Part shown: in pieces, positions 21,197 through 32,313 of the stretch
Layout of the letters: each line of letters starts with the position of its first letter
How positions within the stretch are numbered: the first letter of the stretch is position 1
NCBI GenBank assembly: GCA_900169235.1
Contig: FWCC01000186.1
Location: 1 to 45,561 of the forward strand
Direction: 5' to 3'
Origin: Zarea fungicola
Taxonomy: Eukaryota; Ascomycota; Sordariomycetes; Hypocreales; Cordycipitaceae
Length of the DNA: 45,561 bases
Notes under the pieces: model-generated
Database searches by the model: none
What the model was told of the DNA's origin: nothing
Seen by the model: only the letters and a program-made list of their open reading frames with translations
Position numbers and translations under genes: made by a program

Positions 21197-23568
21197 ACTT
21201 TGAAAGATTTGGTTTTAGGTTTAGCGGCTAGGGAGCCTAATCCTCCTTAACTTCTTCGAGCTATATTCCAGGGACGATTTTTCCTGCCCAGCGGCGTGTC
21301 CCATGCTGATTTAACAGCTACCGCGGCTATGGTCTGGAGCGCCGGTCAGCGTACATGTCCTTAAAGAAATTAGCGCTGATGTTTTGCTCCAGGGTCTGTG
21401 CTGTTCTAGGTTTAGTTGCCGAGCTGCCTTAATTGGCAGACTGCGTTTAGTTGCAAAACTGTCTCGACATGTGAACTACGCTTATATATCTTAACTATGG
21501 TCCGTGTAACTGTTGCATAGTTTCTTGGTAAATATACTCGGCAAGCAATGGCGTTAGTCAGGCCCTATCTATGTATAGTTATTTTAACTTTCTTACTTTT
21601 TAACTGTAATTTAAGCTATTTAAGTCTGCCAAAAAGTTACAGCCTCTTCTCGTCTTAGATGGGCCCTCGGGATGGCTCAATATGAGACACTCGCACACGC
21701 AACTTGTGCCATTCCGCGCAATCCGCGGATTCCGATCAGCAACCCTTCATCTGGGCGCTAGGGCTTGTATCCGGATAGTCGGCAGCCACTGGTAGCGTAG
21801 GTTGTCGCCGTAACAGCCAATAGCAACCAGTGCCAGGTACAGGGAGGACTGCGGAGCGGCCGTGGTGCGGATCTCTGGTCATCTTGCCAGCATACTGGGT
21901 CTTGAAATTCCCACAGTTCGCAGTTGAGGCTGTCAGCCACCATGATGAATCGGTCCGGCCGAGGCATTCAAGAATCATTAGTTATTTAGATACTATCCAT
22001 CCAATAGCCATTGAAAATCAGAGCCTTGAATAAGTGATCACTATGATGCGCCACAATGCTCGACGACGGACCGGGTACTCAACCGACATCCGAGCAGCAT
22101 CACCACGTGTCGCCACCAAATGAGATCGCCCCATTGTTAGTGGTCTCGCCAGATAGATAGCTTTTCCCCACCAATCAGCTTGGATATTGCTATGAAAAAT
22201 ATACGCTTACATATCGGCGTAGCGATAGAAGCACGTGCAATTGTAAAAAATAATCTCCCGTTATGATACTGCTATGCGTGGGCATGCTTGACGGGAAACT
22301 AAGCTACATGAATGTATCATGCAGATGTTTCCAAAGGGCTAATGCTTGTAAAAGTAAAGCCTGCCTGGATAGCTGAACTGCGGAATTCCGAATTGCAGAC
22401 TAGAACTCGAACACATTACTTACTCGGAATGCCCCGCCTATCCCAGGCACAACCCCCCATAGCATTGGTTGTTGCCGAATACGCCCAGGAGGAGCGCCAT
22501 GACAACGTTGGCTGAGTCATCTACGACATGAGATTTGATATTTATGTGGCGGTTCTCGATACCCTGTAGCATCTACCAACGCTTTGGTAGATGAAAGTAG
22601 GGTTCTATGAACAACAGCTATTGCTTGATACGGACCAATAGTATCTAATTCGGTGGCAAAACGGTGGACATCTGATAGGGTGCCAAGACGAGCAACCTTG
22701 CAAAACTAGAGGCACACAACAGAAGAGGAGGTAGGCTAGCAGCTTTCAAGGGACTTTAGTCCATATGTGAGAGCTTGACGGGACGTGGTATATTCTATTG
22801 CCTATGGTCGTATGTATCAGTTTGGGTCCTACATTATCTTATATTGTAAGCATTTTGAGGCTTGATACCAGGGTTACATCTGCTTTTCCCGTCCTGACTT
22901 CTTGCTCGTTGACTTCGGGCAGCGGCACGGCTGACCGCTAATGGTGCAGATCAAGCACCCCCCCGGCCAAATTCGTAAAGACATGGCTCTCTGCGTCGAT
23001 GCGAAGGACCATAAAAATTCCCATTTTCAAGTGAAATTTAGTACACTTCGCGACGCAGTCGGGAATTCTCTTTTTTTTTTTTTTTTATGAGGTGCCCATG
23101 CAGTGCCTCCACACCATGCAACTCGTTGAAACATTTACACCCACGCAGATGCGTTGGTCCTGTGGTAAACGGCATGCTCGGCCGTTGCTTCAGTTTGTCC
23201 GTAGCGCGCCCACCCGACCCGTGAACCTCAGTGAGCCTGTAATAAACACGATAAAATGTGGCTGCACACAAACGCGTATTATTCTACCCAGCCTCCCTCT
23301 GTAAATCAATGTTTAATAATACATCACAACCCTCCAAAATATCGTAATTGGCCTGCTAAGAAGGCTGGGTACTCTTGCCACCTGCCTGGCGTCGCTAACC
23401 TAGCACTCTAGCCTTGTCTGGCAAGCAAACAGCTTCAGGCTCGCAGCCTTGTGATGCGGGGGTCTTGACTGGGCTCCTATGAGCCAACGATAGATGGAAA
23501 CTTCACCTCCACTTCAGAATTTCGCCTCTTCAATCCGTCAAGCATAGCCTTTCAAAGAAACTCCAAGC
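21197..23568. other. Gene-free stretch of about 2.4 kb
   Basis: Short open frames only, none recognisable. A T18 run lies near 23069-23087. The right end contains the leader of the peptidase gene at 23569. Confidence 0.4.
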
Positions 23569-25380
23569 ATGTCTTCTTCGGCTGCGCCAATAGAGGACCC
23601 GGAGCGCCAGCCACTGCTGTCCAGCCGCACCAACGCGCAAGATGGAGAGCCTATCGTTGAGCCGCGACCGTGGTGGAAGAGAAAGCGAAACATCCTCAAG
23701 GGCTGCGGTCTGCTCTTCCTCATCGACCTTGGAGTTGCTGGAATTCTCGCGCTCTACCTGCTGCTTACTCGCGGGCATCACGATGCTGTGCTGCGGTATC
23801 CAGGCGAGACCATCGCCTGGAACCGCTGTGGTGACCTCGAAGGCCGACCCATCGAGTGCAGCACCGTCGAGGTGCCCATGGATCACTTCAACGGCTCTCG
23901 CTCTGGAAATAAGACCTTCACCGTGCCTCTGACTCGTCTCCGCGGCAGCAGCGAGGCGAAGCACAACATTCTTTTTAACCCCGGTGGACCGGGCGGTAGC
24001 GGCATCGATTTCCTCAAAGGCCGAGGTGTTCTCATGCAAAAGGCCCTGGGCGACGAGTTCCACCTCATTGGCTTTGATCCGCGCGGCATTGGCGCATCCC
24101 GACCCCAAGCCGTGTGCTTCCCTGATGCAAAGGCCCGACGCACGCACCAGCCCCAGCTCGACGGTGTCGACGAGCATGACATTGAGCATTATAGCGAGGT
24201 CGGCGCTTGGTCGCAGGCTTGCATGGATCACGTTGGCGAGCACGCTGGATTTATAAACACGCCTCAGACAGCTGCGGATATGAACAGTATCATGGATGCC
24301 CTCGGCCAGGACGGCCTCTACTACATTGGCTACAGTTACGGCACCGCGCTTGGCGCCACCTATGCCACGCTGTTTCCCAACAGAACCGAGCGCGTAGTGA
24401 TTGACGGCGTCCTGGACAACTTTGTCTGGTACAACAGCCTCACGGCAGAAGAATTCTCCCAAGATGACGACGCCATCTTTGCTGGCTTTTTTGATGAATG
24501 CGTCAAGGACGATGACGCTTGTAAACTATCCAGCTTTGGTCAAACTGGGAAAGAGATCCAACGCAACGTGACCGATTTCTTGGCTCAATTAAAGGACAAC
24601 GGCCCCATGCCGGTCTACATCAACAGCACTATTTTTGGCACCGTTTCCTACGACTCCCTCTATCGCGGCATCTTCGGGGCCATGTACAACTCCAAGAGGT
24701 GGTACAGTCTTGCCGACAGCCTGGCCCAGCTGATGTCGGGCAACGGCACTGCCGCTCTCCTTGCCTACCCGGACCACGACCCCTCCGACGATGGTGACGT
24801 TCTCATGAATGAGCACAACCGCTTCGTCTCGTTCAACGACCGCCCCTCTGGGCATCCCACATGGCCCGACGATCGCTATGAGGTTCTTAGGATCGCCTCC
24901 GGCGCGCAAAAATATATGCCCTGGATGGCGGGCAACGTCGCCGGGACCATGTACATCTCGCAGTGGAGGGTGCCCAAGACGCACAGCTTCAAGCCCCGGC
25001 GCGGCGTCGACACGCGCCACCCGATGCTCGTCATGTCCAGCACGTACGACCCCGTATGTCCACTGGCATCGGCCAAGAGAGCCAGGGAAACGTTCAACGG
25101 CGCCAAGCTCATCGAGGTCAAGGGCCTCGGCCACTGCGCTCTGTCCCAGCCGTCCAGGTGCGCCGCCAAGCTGCTGCGCGCCTACATGGTCAATGGTACG
25201 ATGCCCGAGGAGGACCACACGCAGTGTGAACGTGAGGATGAGCCGTACTTTGTCGATCCGGAAACGAAGGCAGACGCTGTCACCGTTTTGGGTGTGGATG
25301 AGGATGCGGAGCGCATGGCGGCGTGGCGTGGCTTGGCAGATGCCATTCCCGCGGCTCGTTTTGCGGGTATGCGATTTTAA
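23569..25380 (+). CDS. Membrane-anchored serine peptidase, alpha/beta-hydrolase S33 (TAP-like)
   Basis: A single exon of 603 residues, with an ATG in the context CCAAGCATGTC. A short cytosolic tail containing a basic WWKRKR is followed by one membrane helix (about residues 45-67), suggesting a type II signal anchor with an extracellular or vacuolar catalytic part. The alpha/beta-hydrolase fold shows the oxyanion segment NPGGPGGSG, DPRGIGAS, and the catalytic triad: Ser256 in GYSYGT, Asp494 in YDPV and His522 in GLGHCA. The C-terminal part matches the TAP-like domain of tripeptidyl-aminopeptidase relatives. Such enzymes remove short peptides from N-termini or act on other amide/ester substrates. 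Several N-glycosylation sequons are present. Codon use is GC-rich, and long open frames on the opposite strand are by-products of this bias. The exact substrate is unknown. Confidence 0.9.
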   Translation: MSSSAAPIEDPERQPLLSSRTNAQDGEPIVEPRPWWKRKRNILKGCGLLFLIDLGVAGILALYLLLTRGHHDAVLRYPGETIAWNRCGDLEGRPIECSTVEVPMDHFNGSRSGNKTFTVPLTRLRGSSEAKHNILFNPGGPGGSGIDFLKGRGVLMQKALGDEFHLIGFDPRGIGASRPQAVCFPDAKARRTHQPQLDGVDEHDIEHYSEVGAWSQACMDHVGEHAGFINTPQTAADMNSIMDALGQDGLYYIGYSYGTALGATYATLFPNRTERVVIDGVLDNFVWYNSLTAEEFSQDDDAIFAGFFDECVKDDDACKLSSFGQTGKEIQRNVTDFLAQLKDNGPMPVYINSTIFGTVSYDSLYRGIFGAMYNSKRWYSLADSLAQLMSGNGTAALLAYPDHDPSDDGDVLMNEHNRFVSFNDRPSGHPTWPDDRYEVLRIASGAQKYMPWMAGNVAGTMYISQWRVPKTHSFKPRRGVDTRHPMLVMSSTYDPVCPLASAKRARETFNGAKLIEVKGLGHCALSQPSRCAAKLLRAYMVNGTMPEEDHTQCEREDEPYFVDPETKADAVTVLGVDEDAERMAAWRGLADAIPAARFAGMRF

Positions 25381-26909
25381 AATCATTATTCCGATTTACC
25401 GCCTCATTTAGTTGAATTGTAGCCGTATCCTCCACTGCCCATCTTGTATAGGCTCATGATAACCCCTTGCTAGATACAGTGCAGCATTGTTGTATACATT
25501 TACGTATTATTCATTCAACTAATGCCAGTTAGTACTGTTCATAGCCACATCTTTGAAGTAATTGGGACCTCTGAATTTATTGAGTGCCTTTCATTGATCC
25601 CGTATGTCTGGCCCTTGCTGTCATTTCAGCTGAAATGTTAGTGTCAGCCTCAGCCTCAGCACTGGCAATATTATGTCTTCTTCTGACATGACGGGACCAG
25701 AGCAGTGTATAATTCAATTGCTGTAGTTTAGCTAGTGGACTTCCAAGATTGGTCGTGCCTCGTGGTATCCATGGAGCCACATGGCGAGACTCTTCGTAGT
25801 GTCTGTAGTTGAAACCGCGACGGTGACTTGCCACTTGGGGGTGAAGAGTGGCAGGAGCATAAAACCGTTAAACAGTACTCGGCAGATCCGATTGTTAATT
25901 GAATGTGTGTAGACTCCCTGCGGCCAATGAAATTCAGACTTGCGTATTGCGCAATCGAGTTGATGCACTTCTCAACATCGCGGTAAGACCAAATCGGCAG
26001 CTCATCAATATTCAGACCTCTCCTCGACAGTCAGATTTTATGATTGTGGGAGGACTCTTATGAATAAAATGGCACGAACATTTCTCCAGGCCTATAACCA
26101 AACGCCTGATCCTAGATGGATTATTAGCATAGGCAGCTGCGCCAACGGAGGAGGGGACTATCATTAATATTACCTTGCTGTCCATGTGTGTGATTGTATG
26201 ATCCCAGTAGATGTACATGTTCCCGGATTTCCATCAACTAGCGAATCATTTATGCATAGCATGCTTCACCGCAAGACGAAGATGGGTAAAGCCCGTAAAG
26301 CCTGCCCTGCGCGAATGTAGTGCCGGAAATAAAGGGAAGCAACTACGCGTTGCAACGCCCGAGATGCTGCACAACCACCGGTCTGTGAGGGATTTCCATT
26401 TGCCTACGCATTACTACATATTTATAATTATGAGGATAGTGGTCTTAAATATGTATATGAACTTTTTACGCGGATGGCGGTAGCGCCTCGTCCCCGGTGA
26501 CCTAGCAAGTCCAGATTAGGGCTGTGGAAGCCTGATAGTCGAGTCCCTTGTTATCATGTGAGTGTACGGTGCTGTGTATATAAGTGGATATCATACTGGT
26601 GCATAGTTATAGCTTACTTACTACGAAGCAGACCAACTAGTTATGACTTATAAATAGGCCATAGTTACAGCCAGGTAGCCCATTCTGTAAGCCTAGCCCA
26701 CCCTTAAACCCTGCAACAAGCAAGGCCGAGTAAGATGTGGTAGCCAACACTGTGAGAGCGCAAAATCACTGGTAAAAACTGGTGTAAAGTCAGCAACAGT
26801 TGGCTCGCGAGACTGTCTAAGAGTATTGTAATAATGTAAAACTAGGTACTACAGAGAGAACTCAACCGGATCTGGAATAATCGGCTGAAGTGGCAGACAG
26901 TGCTGCCTA
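25381..26909. other. Intergenic region downstream of the peptidase
   Basis: About 1.5 kb between the converging peptidase (+) and NLR-like gene (-). No gene, repeat or RNA could be supported. Confidence 0.4.
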
Positions 26910-28118
26910 TTACTCAGTCCCTGTCTTGATGCTATACTCAAGCAGCAGTCTTACAATGACGTCATGCCCGTTCAGAACAGCACAAGTCAGAGCCGTTTGG
27001 TGACTGTAACTATCTTTGCTCTCAACACATGCTCCGTTCTCGAGTAACAGGCCGATAATATCGCTGTGTCCTTTGCTAGCGGCCCACCATAGTGGCGTGC
27101 GGCCATCGTACCGACTACCGCCATTAACCTCGGAGCCATTTCCAAGCAGTAGCTTGGCGACCATCCAGTGACCCTTTTCAGCAGCCCATGATAATGGCGT
27201 ACGGCCATCGTATATGTCCTCCGGTAGGCCGTCCGCGCCATTCTCGAGCAGTAACTGAACTATCGTCTCATCGCCCATCTCGGCCGCCCTTGACAGCGGT
27301 AATCGACCTAACTCCTCATCTTCCACGTGGACATCGGCGCCGCAGTCAAGCAACATTCTAATGATAGCACCATTTCTGGCCTCGACAGCCCAAAATAGCG
27401 GCATCCGACCAAAGTCTTCGTCTTTTATAGAAACGTCAGCGCCATGATCAAGTAGCATCTTGACAATGACTAAATTCTCGTTCTGGATAGCCAAGCACAG
27501 AGGTGTCCGACCAAACTTGTCATCTGCTACGTTAACGTTTGTGTTGTCAATGAGCAGCATCTTGACCACACGCTCCTGTTCGTTCTCAACAGCCAGCCAT
27601 AACGGCGTCCTGCCATATTCGTCGTCCTTCACTTCCACTTCCGCACCCCTAGTCAGTAGCAAGTCGACAACGGTAATGTAGCCATGCCAAGTTGACCACC
27701 ATAGCGGTGTGCGACCGTCGTAGTCAATGCCGGAGTTGATTTCAGCACCTCCCTCGAGCAACAGCTCTACCAAAACATGAAGCCCGAGGCAGGATACTAA
27801 GTTAATAGATGTACGTGGAGGTTGCGTCGCTCCTTTCATTGCTGCCGTCCAGTAAATAGGGAACCATTCCCAGTAGCTCGCTCTACATGGATCGCAAATG
27901 CCCAAAATCAAATTTATAATAGGAGCTGATCGGCTAGTCTTGGCCTCTAGAAAATGCGTGCTCCAGGTCCTAGCTGAATACTCCAAGAAAGCGTAGCAGT
28001 CAGGATCGCTGCCTTCAGCTTCTTCTTCTGCAACGTCGTCATTATTGGTCTCTTCATTCGAGGCTTCTTCATTTGCAATTTCATCGTAATTGATTTCTTT
28101 TTTTGACGCTTCTTCATT
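26910..28118 (-). CDS. Ankyrin-repeat half of the PNP-NACHT-ANK NLR-like gene
   Basis: This is the 3' part of the gene that begins at 30442, in a frame shifted by one base. It is open from 28127 and ends at a TAA. It starts with an acidic linker (NEEAS-type repeats), then the NACHT-ANK connecting segment FLEYSARTWSTHFLEAK and CDPCRASYWEW, which normally follows directly on the NACHT part in this fungal family. About eight ankyrin repeats of 34 residues follow (GRTPLWWSTWHGYITVVDLL-type), ending HDVIVRLLLEYS. Ankyrin arrays in these proteins are ligand-sensing. The neighbouring repeats are similar to each other (GRTPL starts, LLL-x-x-G ends). As a separate protein it would lack a good start, so it is best read with the upstream half. 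Confidence 0.8.
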   Translation of the reverse strand, partial: NEEASKKEINYDEIANEEASNEETNNDDVAEEEAEGSDPDCYAFLEYSARTWSTHFLEAKTSRSAPIINLILGICDPCRASYWEWFPIYWTAAMKGATQPPRTSINLVSCLGLHVLVELLLEGGAEINSGIDYDGRTPLWWSTWHGYITVVDLLLTRGAEVEVKDDEYGRTPLWLAVENEQERVVKMLLIDNTNVNVADDKFGRTPLCLAIQNENLVIVKMLLDHGADVSIKDEDFGRMPLFWAVEARNGAIIRMLLDCGADVHVEDEELGRLPLSRAAEMGDETIVQLLLENGADGLPEDIYDGRTPLSWAAEKGHWMVAKLLLGNGSEVNGGSRYDGRTPLWWAASKGHSDIIGLLLENGACVESKDSYSHQTALTCAVLNGHDVIVRLLLEYSIKTGTE

Positions 28119-30442
28119 AAAATGTCTTCATTGGCTGCTCTCGAGACTGGAATGTCGGAATTAAACAAGTTGAGGTACAGCACACAGTTCTCTAGAAGGA
28201 CATAATGTGCTTCTTGAAGAGCTATAGACTGACTCCAGTGCGAATTCGACTGAATAGTTATTGGTATTAAAGGATCGGCCAGAAGGAACTCACGCGCAGT
28301 TTGATGGAGGAAGTGAATCTGTCCCTGGTAAATTGAGAGGAACAACCCACATAGCGACCGAAGACGTTCTTTAAAGACTTCCTTTCTTTCCAAATCAATA
28401 TCATGTATACCTTCCAAGGTATTCTCAGTATTGAGAGCCACGTTCATTTCTGGTAATGTTAGCGGACGACGCGCCGCAAGCACAATGCATAGTGCTTTGC
28501 GTACTAGAGACTTTTCCTGTGATTTGTCAAGAATTTGCTCGTATGCATCATTTATGGTGCTTGGGAGACTTGAAATAGTGGCTTCGATCCCTTTTGTTGT
28601 TTTCTTGAAGGTTTCCCCCTCCAAGTACTCGAATATGAGGTGGACCCAGAGATATGTACGGTTGGTAGTCGCTTGTAACCTTTTCTCTAAATAACTCCTG
28701 ACCGGCGTTGATAGGCGTTTCATCCTAGACAGTCGACTGACACGGTGTTTTATGACATGATTGACCTCTTGGCTGATGGTTTCTGACTCATCTTCTCCTG
28801 GTATATGAATAAGTGGAGAAAACTCTAGCAAGCCACGAAATTTGGATACAATTTGCTCGTAAGGGCGGCATGTTAGCAAATATCTAACTCCCCAATGCCT
28901 TGACTGGTAATTGCTAGATTTCTCCTGTAGGTGCTGCATCAGGTCGTTGAATTCCAACTCGTGGCACTCATCTAAAGCATCCAGAACGAAAACTATGTCG
29001 CCGGCCTGAGGGTCATTGGCAGAGTTTTGCAGAATTGTCCAAAGGGATCTCTTGGAATAGATAAATCCATTGCCATTCTCTCGAAATTGTTCTACAGCAT
29101 GTTCGAGCAAAAATGGCTTCTGAGAAAATAGCTGATGGAGTATTGCACAGAGTGCTTGGCAGATTGTGTTCTGGTCTTGATCCTTAAAAAAGAAATAGCA
29201 GATTGCTGATGCCGTACTTTGTGGTAGGACGCGATCAATAAGATATTTAGCCAGAACTGACTTCCCACAACCAGGGTCTGCAGTGACTAGTAGCGGTCCA
29301 TGCTTCTGTTTCAACCAGGACTGGAAATGCGTATGTCCAAGGAACCATAAGCACGTACCTTCTAGTCTGTTTACGACTCGATCTTTATACCACTCGTAAG
29401 TCACATCCCTGTCCAGAGATGTGAGACGCAACAACTGATGACATTTTTGCTTCTCCACTATTGCCTCAGGAATCTTCGTTTCTGCTCCAAAACTCCTCGG
29501 GATGATGCGGCGTAGAAGATCCTTTGCATATGCAGCAGCCGCCATTGCCGCATATCCTTGCCAAAGGTCATTCTTGTGTGAGTCTGCGTAATCGCATATT
29601 CCACGAATAACTATACATGGAAAATGATTCATAAGTCCTGCGGCTTCCATTTCGAAGCAAAGAATATCTTCCTGCGCGGCGATCTTGTCTCTTTCTAAAG
29701 CATCTTTCATCAAGGAGCTGCCCGAGGCAATATTGCCATAGTGAATTACGGGAACAGATACGTTTCCTAGCCTTTCGTGCCGCTGTATTAACTTGAAAGT
29801 TTCAGTACCACATGCCAGCTCACAACTCAAATCGAGTTGCACGGGGTGGACCACTTGGGGCTGATACAACCTATCGCTGTCTGGATCTGGTCGACCATAC
29901 TTCTGCTGCAACCTGGGATTCTCCTTTAAGGCATTATCAATGCTCTCTGAAAGATTATGACCCTCGCTCTCATGATGACCAATAATCGAAGTAACTGCTG
30001 TACGAAGAATGGGTGGAGGCCGGTTTAGGATCGCTGCTCGATGGAAACCTTGGCCCTGTATCATCTTCCCGAAGTCGTAGGAGATAACACCTCCCCTGCC
30101 CTTACGAGGGGAACTAACCACAATATCACCAAGACGTATATCATGATTTTCACTCGGTACACCGCCTCCAATCCCCACCATCAGACCAATTCGAATGTGA
30201 GGAAATGTGTGCATCATATCTCTCGCAACACCTGCCGCAGAAGATACACCGTACTCCCCATCAGGCAAAACAGCCATCACTATATTATGTCCTGCCATTT
30301 TTCCAAGGGTGTAAGTGTTGTTATCTTCCATTGACAGAGTTTGCAGGCTGTCATGTTCCTCGTCAAGGAACGATCGTGCCGCAACGTACTCCTTCGCTAC
30401 AGCGCATATCCAGCCGACCGTATAGGTTTCAACAGAGGGCAT
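27947..30442 (-). CDS. NLR-like protein, PNP_UDP-NACHT part (gene split by frameshift)
   Basis: The ATG at 30442 begins an open frame of 831 codons. Residues about 8-310 are a purine-nucleoside-phosphorylase/uridine-phosphorylase domain (YTVGWICAVAKEYVAA, VGIGGGVPS, LGDIVVSS, CFEMEAAGLMN, VIRGICDYADSHKN). A NACHT-type NTPase follows, with Walker A ADPGCGKSVLA (K394) and Walker B VFVLDALDEC (D488), then winged-helix-like segments (LCIVLAARRPLTLPEMN, FLHQTAREFLL). In fungal NLRs the PNP domain is an effector or nucleoside-cleaving module and NACHT drives oligomerisation after ligand sensing, in heterokaryon incompatibility or immunity-like responses. From about codon 774 the frame turns into a basic, low-complexity tail (MKKRQKKK) caused by a one-base shift near 28119-28122; true homology continues in the neighbouring frame. 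The whole gene would encode about 1,177 residues. Confidence 0.88.
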   Translation of the reverse strand: MPSVETYTVGWICAVAKEYVAARSFLDEEHDSLQTLSMEDNNTYTLGKMAGHNIVMAVLPDGEYGVSSAAGVARDMMHTFPHIRIGLMVGIGGGVPSENHDIRLGDIVVSSPRKGRGGVISYDFGKMIQGQGFHRAAILNRPPPILRTAVTSIIGHHESEGHNLSESIDNALKENPRLQQKYGRPDPDSDRLYQPQVVHPVQLDLSCELACGTETFKLIQRHERLGNVSVPVIHYGNIASGSSLMKDALERDKIAAQEDILCFEMEAAGLMNHFPCIVIRGICDYADSHKNDLWQGYAAMAAAAYAKDLLRRIIPRSFGAETKIPEAIVEKQKCHQLLRLTSLDRDVTYEWYKDRVVNRLEGTCLWFLGHTHFQSWLKQKHGPLLVTADPGCGKSVLAKYLIDRVLPQSTASAICYFFFKDQDQNTICQALCAILHQLFSQKPFLLEHAVEQFRENGNGFIYSKRSLWTILQNSANDPQAGDIVFVLDALDECHELEFNDLMQHLQEKSSNYQSRHWGVRYLLTCRPYEQIVSKFRGLLEFSPLIHIPGEDESETISQEVNHVIKHRVSRLSRMKRLSTPVRSYLEKRLQATTNRTYLWVHLIFEYLEGETFKKTTKGIEATISSLPSTINDAYEQILDKSQEKSLVRKALCIVLAARRPLTLPEMNVALNTENTLEGIHDIDLERKEVFKERLRSLCGLFLSIYQGQIHFLHQTAREFLLADPLIPITIQSNSHWSQSIALQEAHYVLLENCVLYLNLFNSDIPVSRAANEDILMKKRQKKKSITMKLQMKKPRMKRPIMTTLQKKKLKAAILTATLSWSIQLGPGARIF
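28098..28127 (-). other. Frameshift site in the NLR-like gene
   Basis: Between these positions the homologous reading switches frame. An A4 run (28119-28122) and a T7 run (28098-28104) on the plus strand are the likeliest places. The simplest account is one missing base at the A4 run, because the shifted frame then reads as an acidic NEEAS-type linker at once. Stops close the downstream frame just above 28127 and the upstream frame at 27947, and no plausible intron bridges them. Confidence 0.75.
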
Positions 30443-32058
30443 TTGCGGCTCCCAAGAATTTGACGCTATTTAGTGGTAGAAAACCTCAATTTCACTAGCT
30501 CCGCGTATGAAGAGAGTCGACCCAAGTTAGGCCGCAGTCATAATAATCGTCCGCAACCTTGCTTGCATACGCTGTTAAGTAGGTATGCTAACACACCCTA
30601 GAGTATGTCTTAACCTGGTTAGGAATCGATTTTCTTTAATCATTTAAATATTTGATATGACGGTGCCGTTGGACATAAGGTAGAACGAAAGGGCTGTGAA
30701 ATGTGTTGATGAAAGCCTGTCACGCCGCCGGCCGGAGTGAGCTAATAAGCGGGGTAAATACATGCGCCACGCCTCCACGCCGCTCAGGCTGAGCAAAGCA
30801 CATGCCCATTGGCGGCGCATATTTGTAACCTATAGATGAATTATGCTTCTATACGGTCGTTTAACTGTGGACATTCACGGTGGCGAGTCCTGAAACCGCC
30901 TCGATACATCTCGTGGCAATAGCAACGTGAGGCTCGCCAGATTTACAATTGGGCCAGGACGGCCAATAACACCAGCTAGCATCACCCCCCTTCTTTTCTT
31001 TTTTAAATAATAACTTCTTTTTTAATGTTTCTTCTTGGACCTTGGGAGAGTTAGGATGACCGACACCAGGTTCTCATATCCGGTTGAGCTTGGAACTTAC
31101 TGTCAAGAATTCCTGTTACTAGTCAAATTCAGCTCTGATAACCATCCATGAAATGACATGGGGAGGAACTAAGTATGGTTTTTTAAGCCATAAAATAATT
31201 GCAGAATTTAACCCATATACACTCATCATTTATGGGGCTCTAATTTATCTGGATAAGTCCTAACTACGCGTGCCCGAGCCTCGTACTCCACATATTGGCC
31301 CGATGCTGGCTAGATTATTTTACTTCTTGCTATCTACATTCTATATTTATTTTAATTACAGTATAAAAACCAGCTATTTGTTTTTTGGTCTAGCTTACCC
31401 CAAGTATTAAAATTGTTTGCTGCGTTTGCCTAACTAGTGTCACATAGCGACTTGCACATGTCTAGTTCGCAATGAACGTCATGTATGTATTTCTTCACTG
31501 CCTAAAAAGCGCAATTGCCATCTTCCTCTATTGACTCATTTCGCAAATACCGCCAATGGAACTCTTCCCGACGCTAGAAGTTTGGCAATTACTGGTGCTT
31601 TACAGAAGCGGGCCAAAGAGAGATTCACGTGCCTGAATGGCATTACCGTCAATGCTGTGGATAAAATCTAAGGCTGTGATGGTAAGGACATGCTGAAACT
31701 TGGTTGAATCTGCTTTACACTTATGGCTAGGACAGTGCGGCAATGCGTTTGCGAAGAAATTGCGTGTTTCATCATTACTATTTAGGCTTAACATGAACGA
31801 AAAATGCTGAAAAGAGGAACGAAATAAACTACTAGTTGGGAAGAAATTGATCTAAATGACGGCGCAGTGCGGCCATTCATGCTTGAATGCTGCTATAGTT
31901 GTTTATTACCCTAGCAGCACTTCCAGACATACTAAAGTTAGTAGAGTATTAAGTAGAAATTACTCTAACTATCTTTATATTTGCAAATTGATTAGAGGCA
32001 TTATCATGGCTTGGTATTATGTTGTTATTTCTGCTACTATTATTAGAGAGTATAATGA

Positions 32059-32313
32059 CGTAATGATTTTCTTTGGTCTGTTCTGCGCGCAAATGACAGC
32101 CATAGCAATGCAGTTACTTCTATATCCAACGCAAATAGGCTCAGTCCTGATTTGGCCGCCTGCAGTAAAGATGGTCGGCTCTTAACAGCGGTGAGTGCCA
32201 CAGCAGGTTCCCTTGACCCCGTTGCCACACCTAACGACATTCTGAGGAATAGTCGACAGGTCGATGCCCTCACTGTCTGCGCACGACTGTGCTCGTCCGC
32301 CATCGAAATACAC
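32059..32313 (+). pseudogene. Coding-like relic, unrecognised
   Basis: An open stretch of about 85 codons without an ATG, in otherwise AT-rich DNA. It has gene-like composition and the peptide NANRLSPDLAACSKDGRLL, then DPVATPNDILRNSRQVDA. It ends at a TAA. It may be a leftover exon of a lost gene; no family is recognised. Confidence 0.25.

Noticed and set aside
23530..25386. Long minus-strand open frames opposite the peptidase (23530-24462 and 24589-25386)
   Set aside because: They are by-products of GC-rich codon use in the real plus-strand gene, with no domains or good starts.
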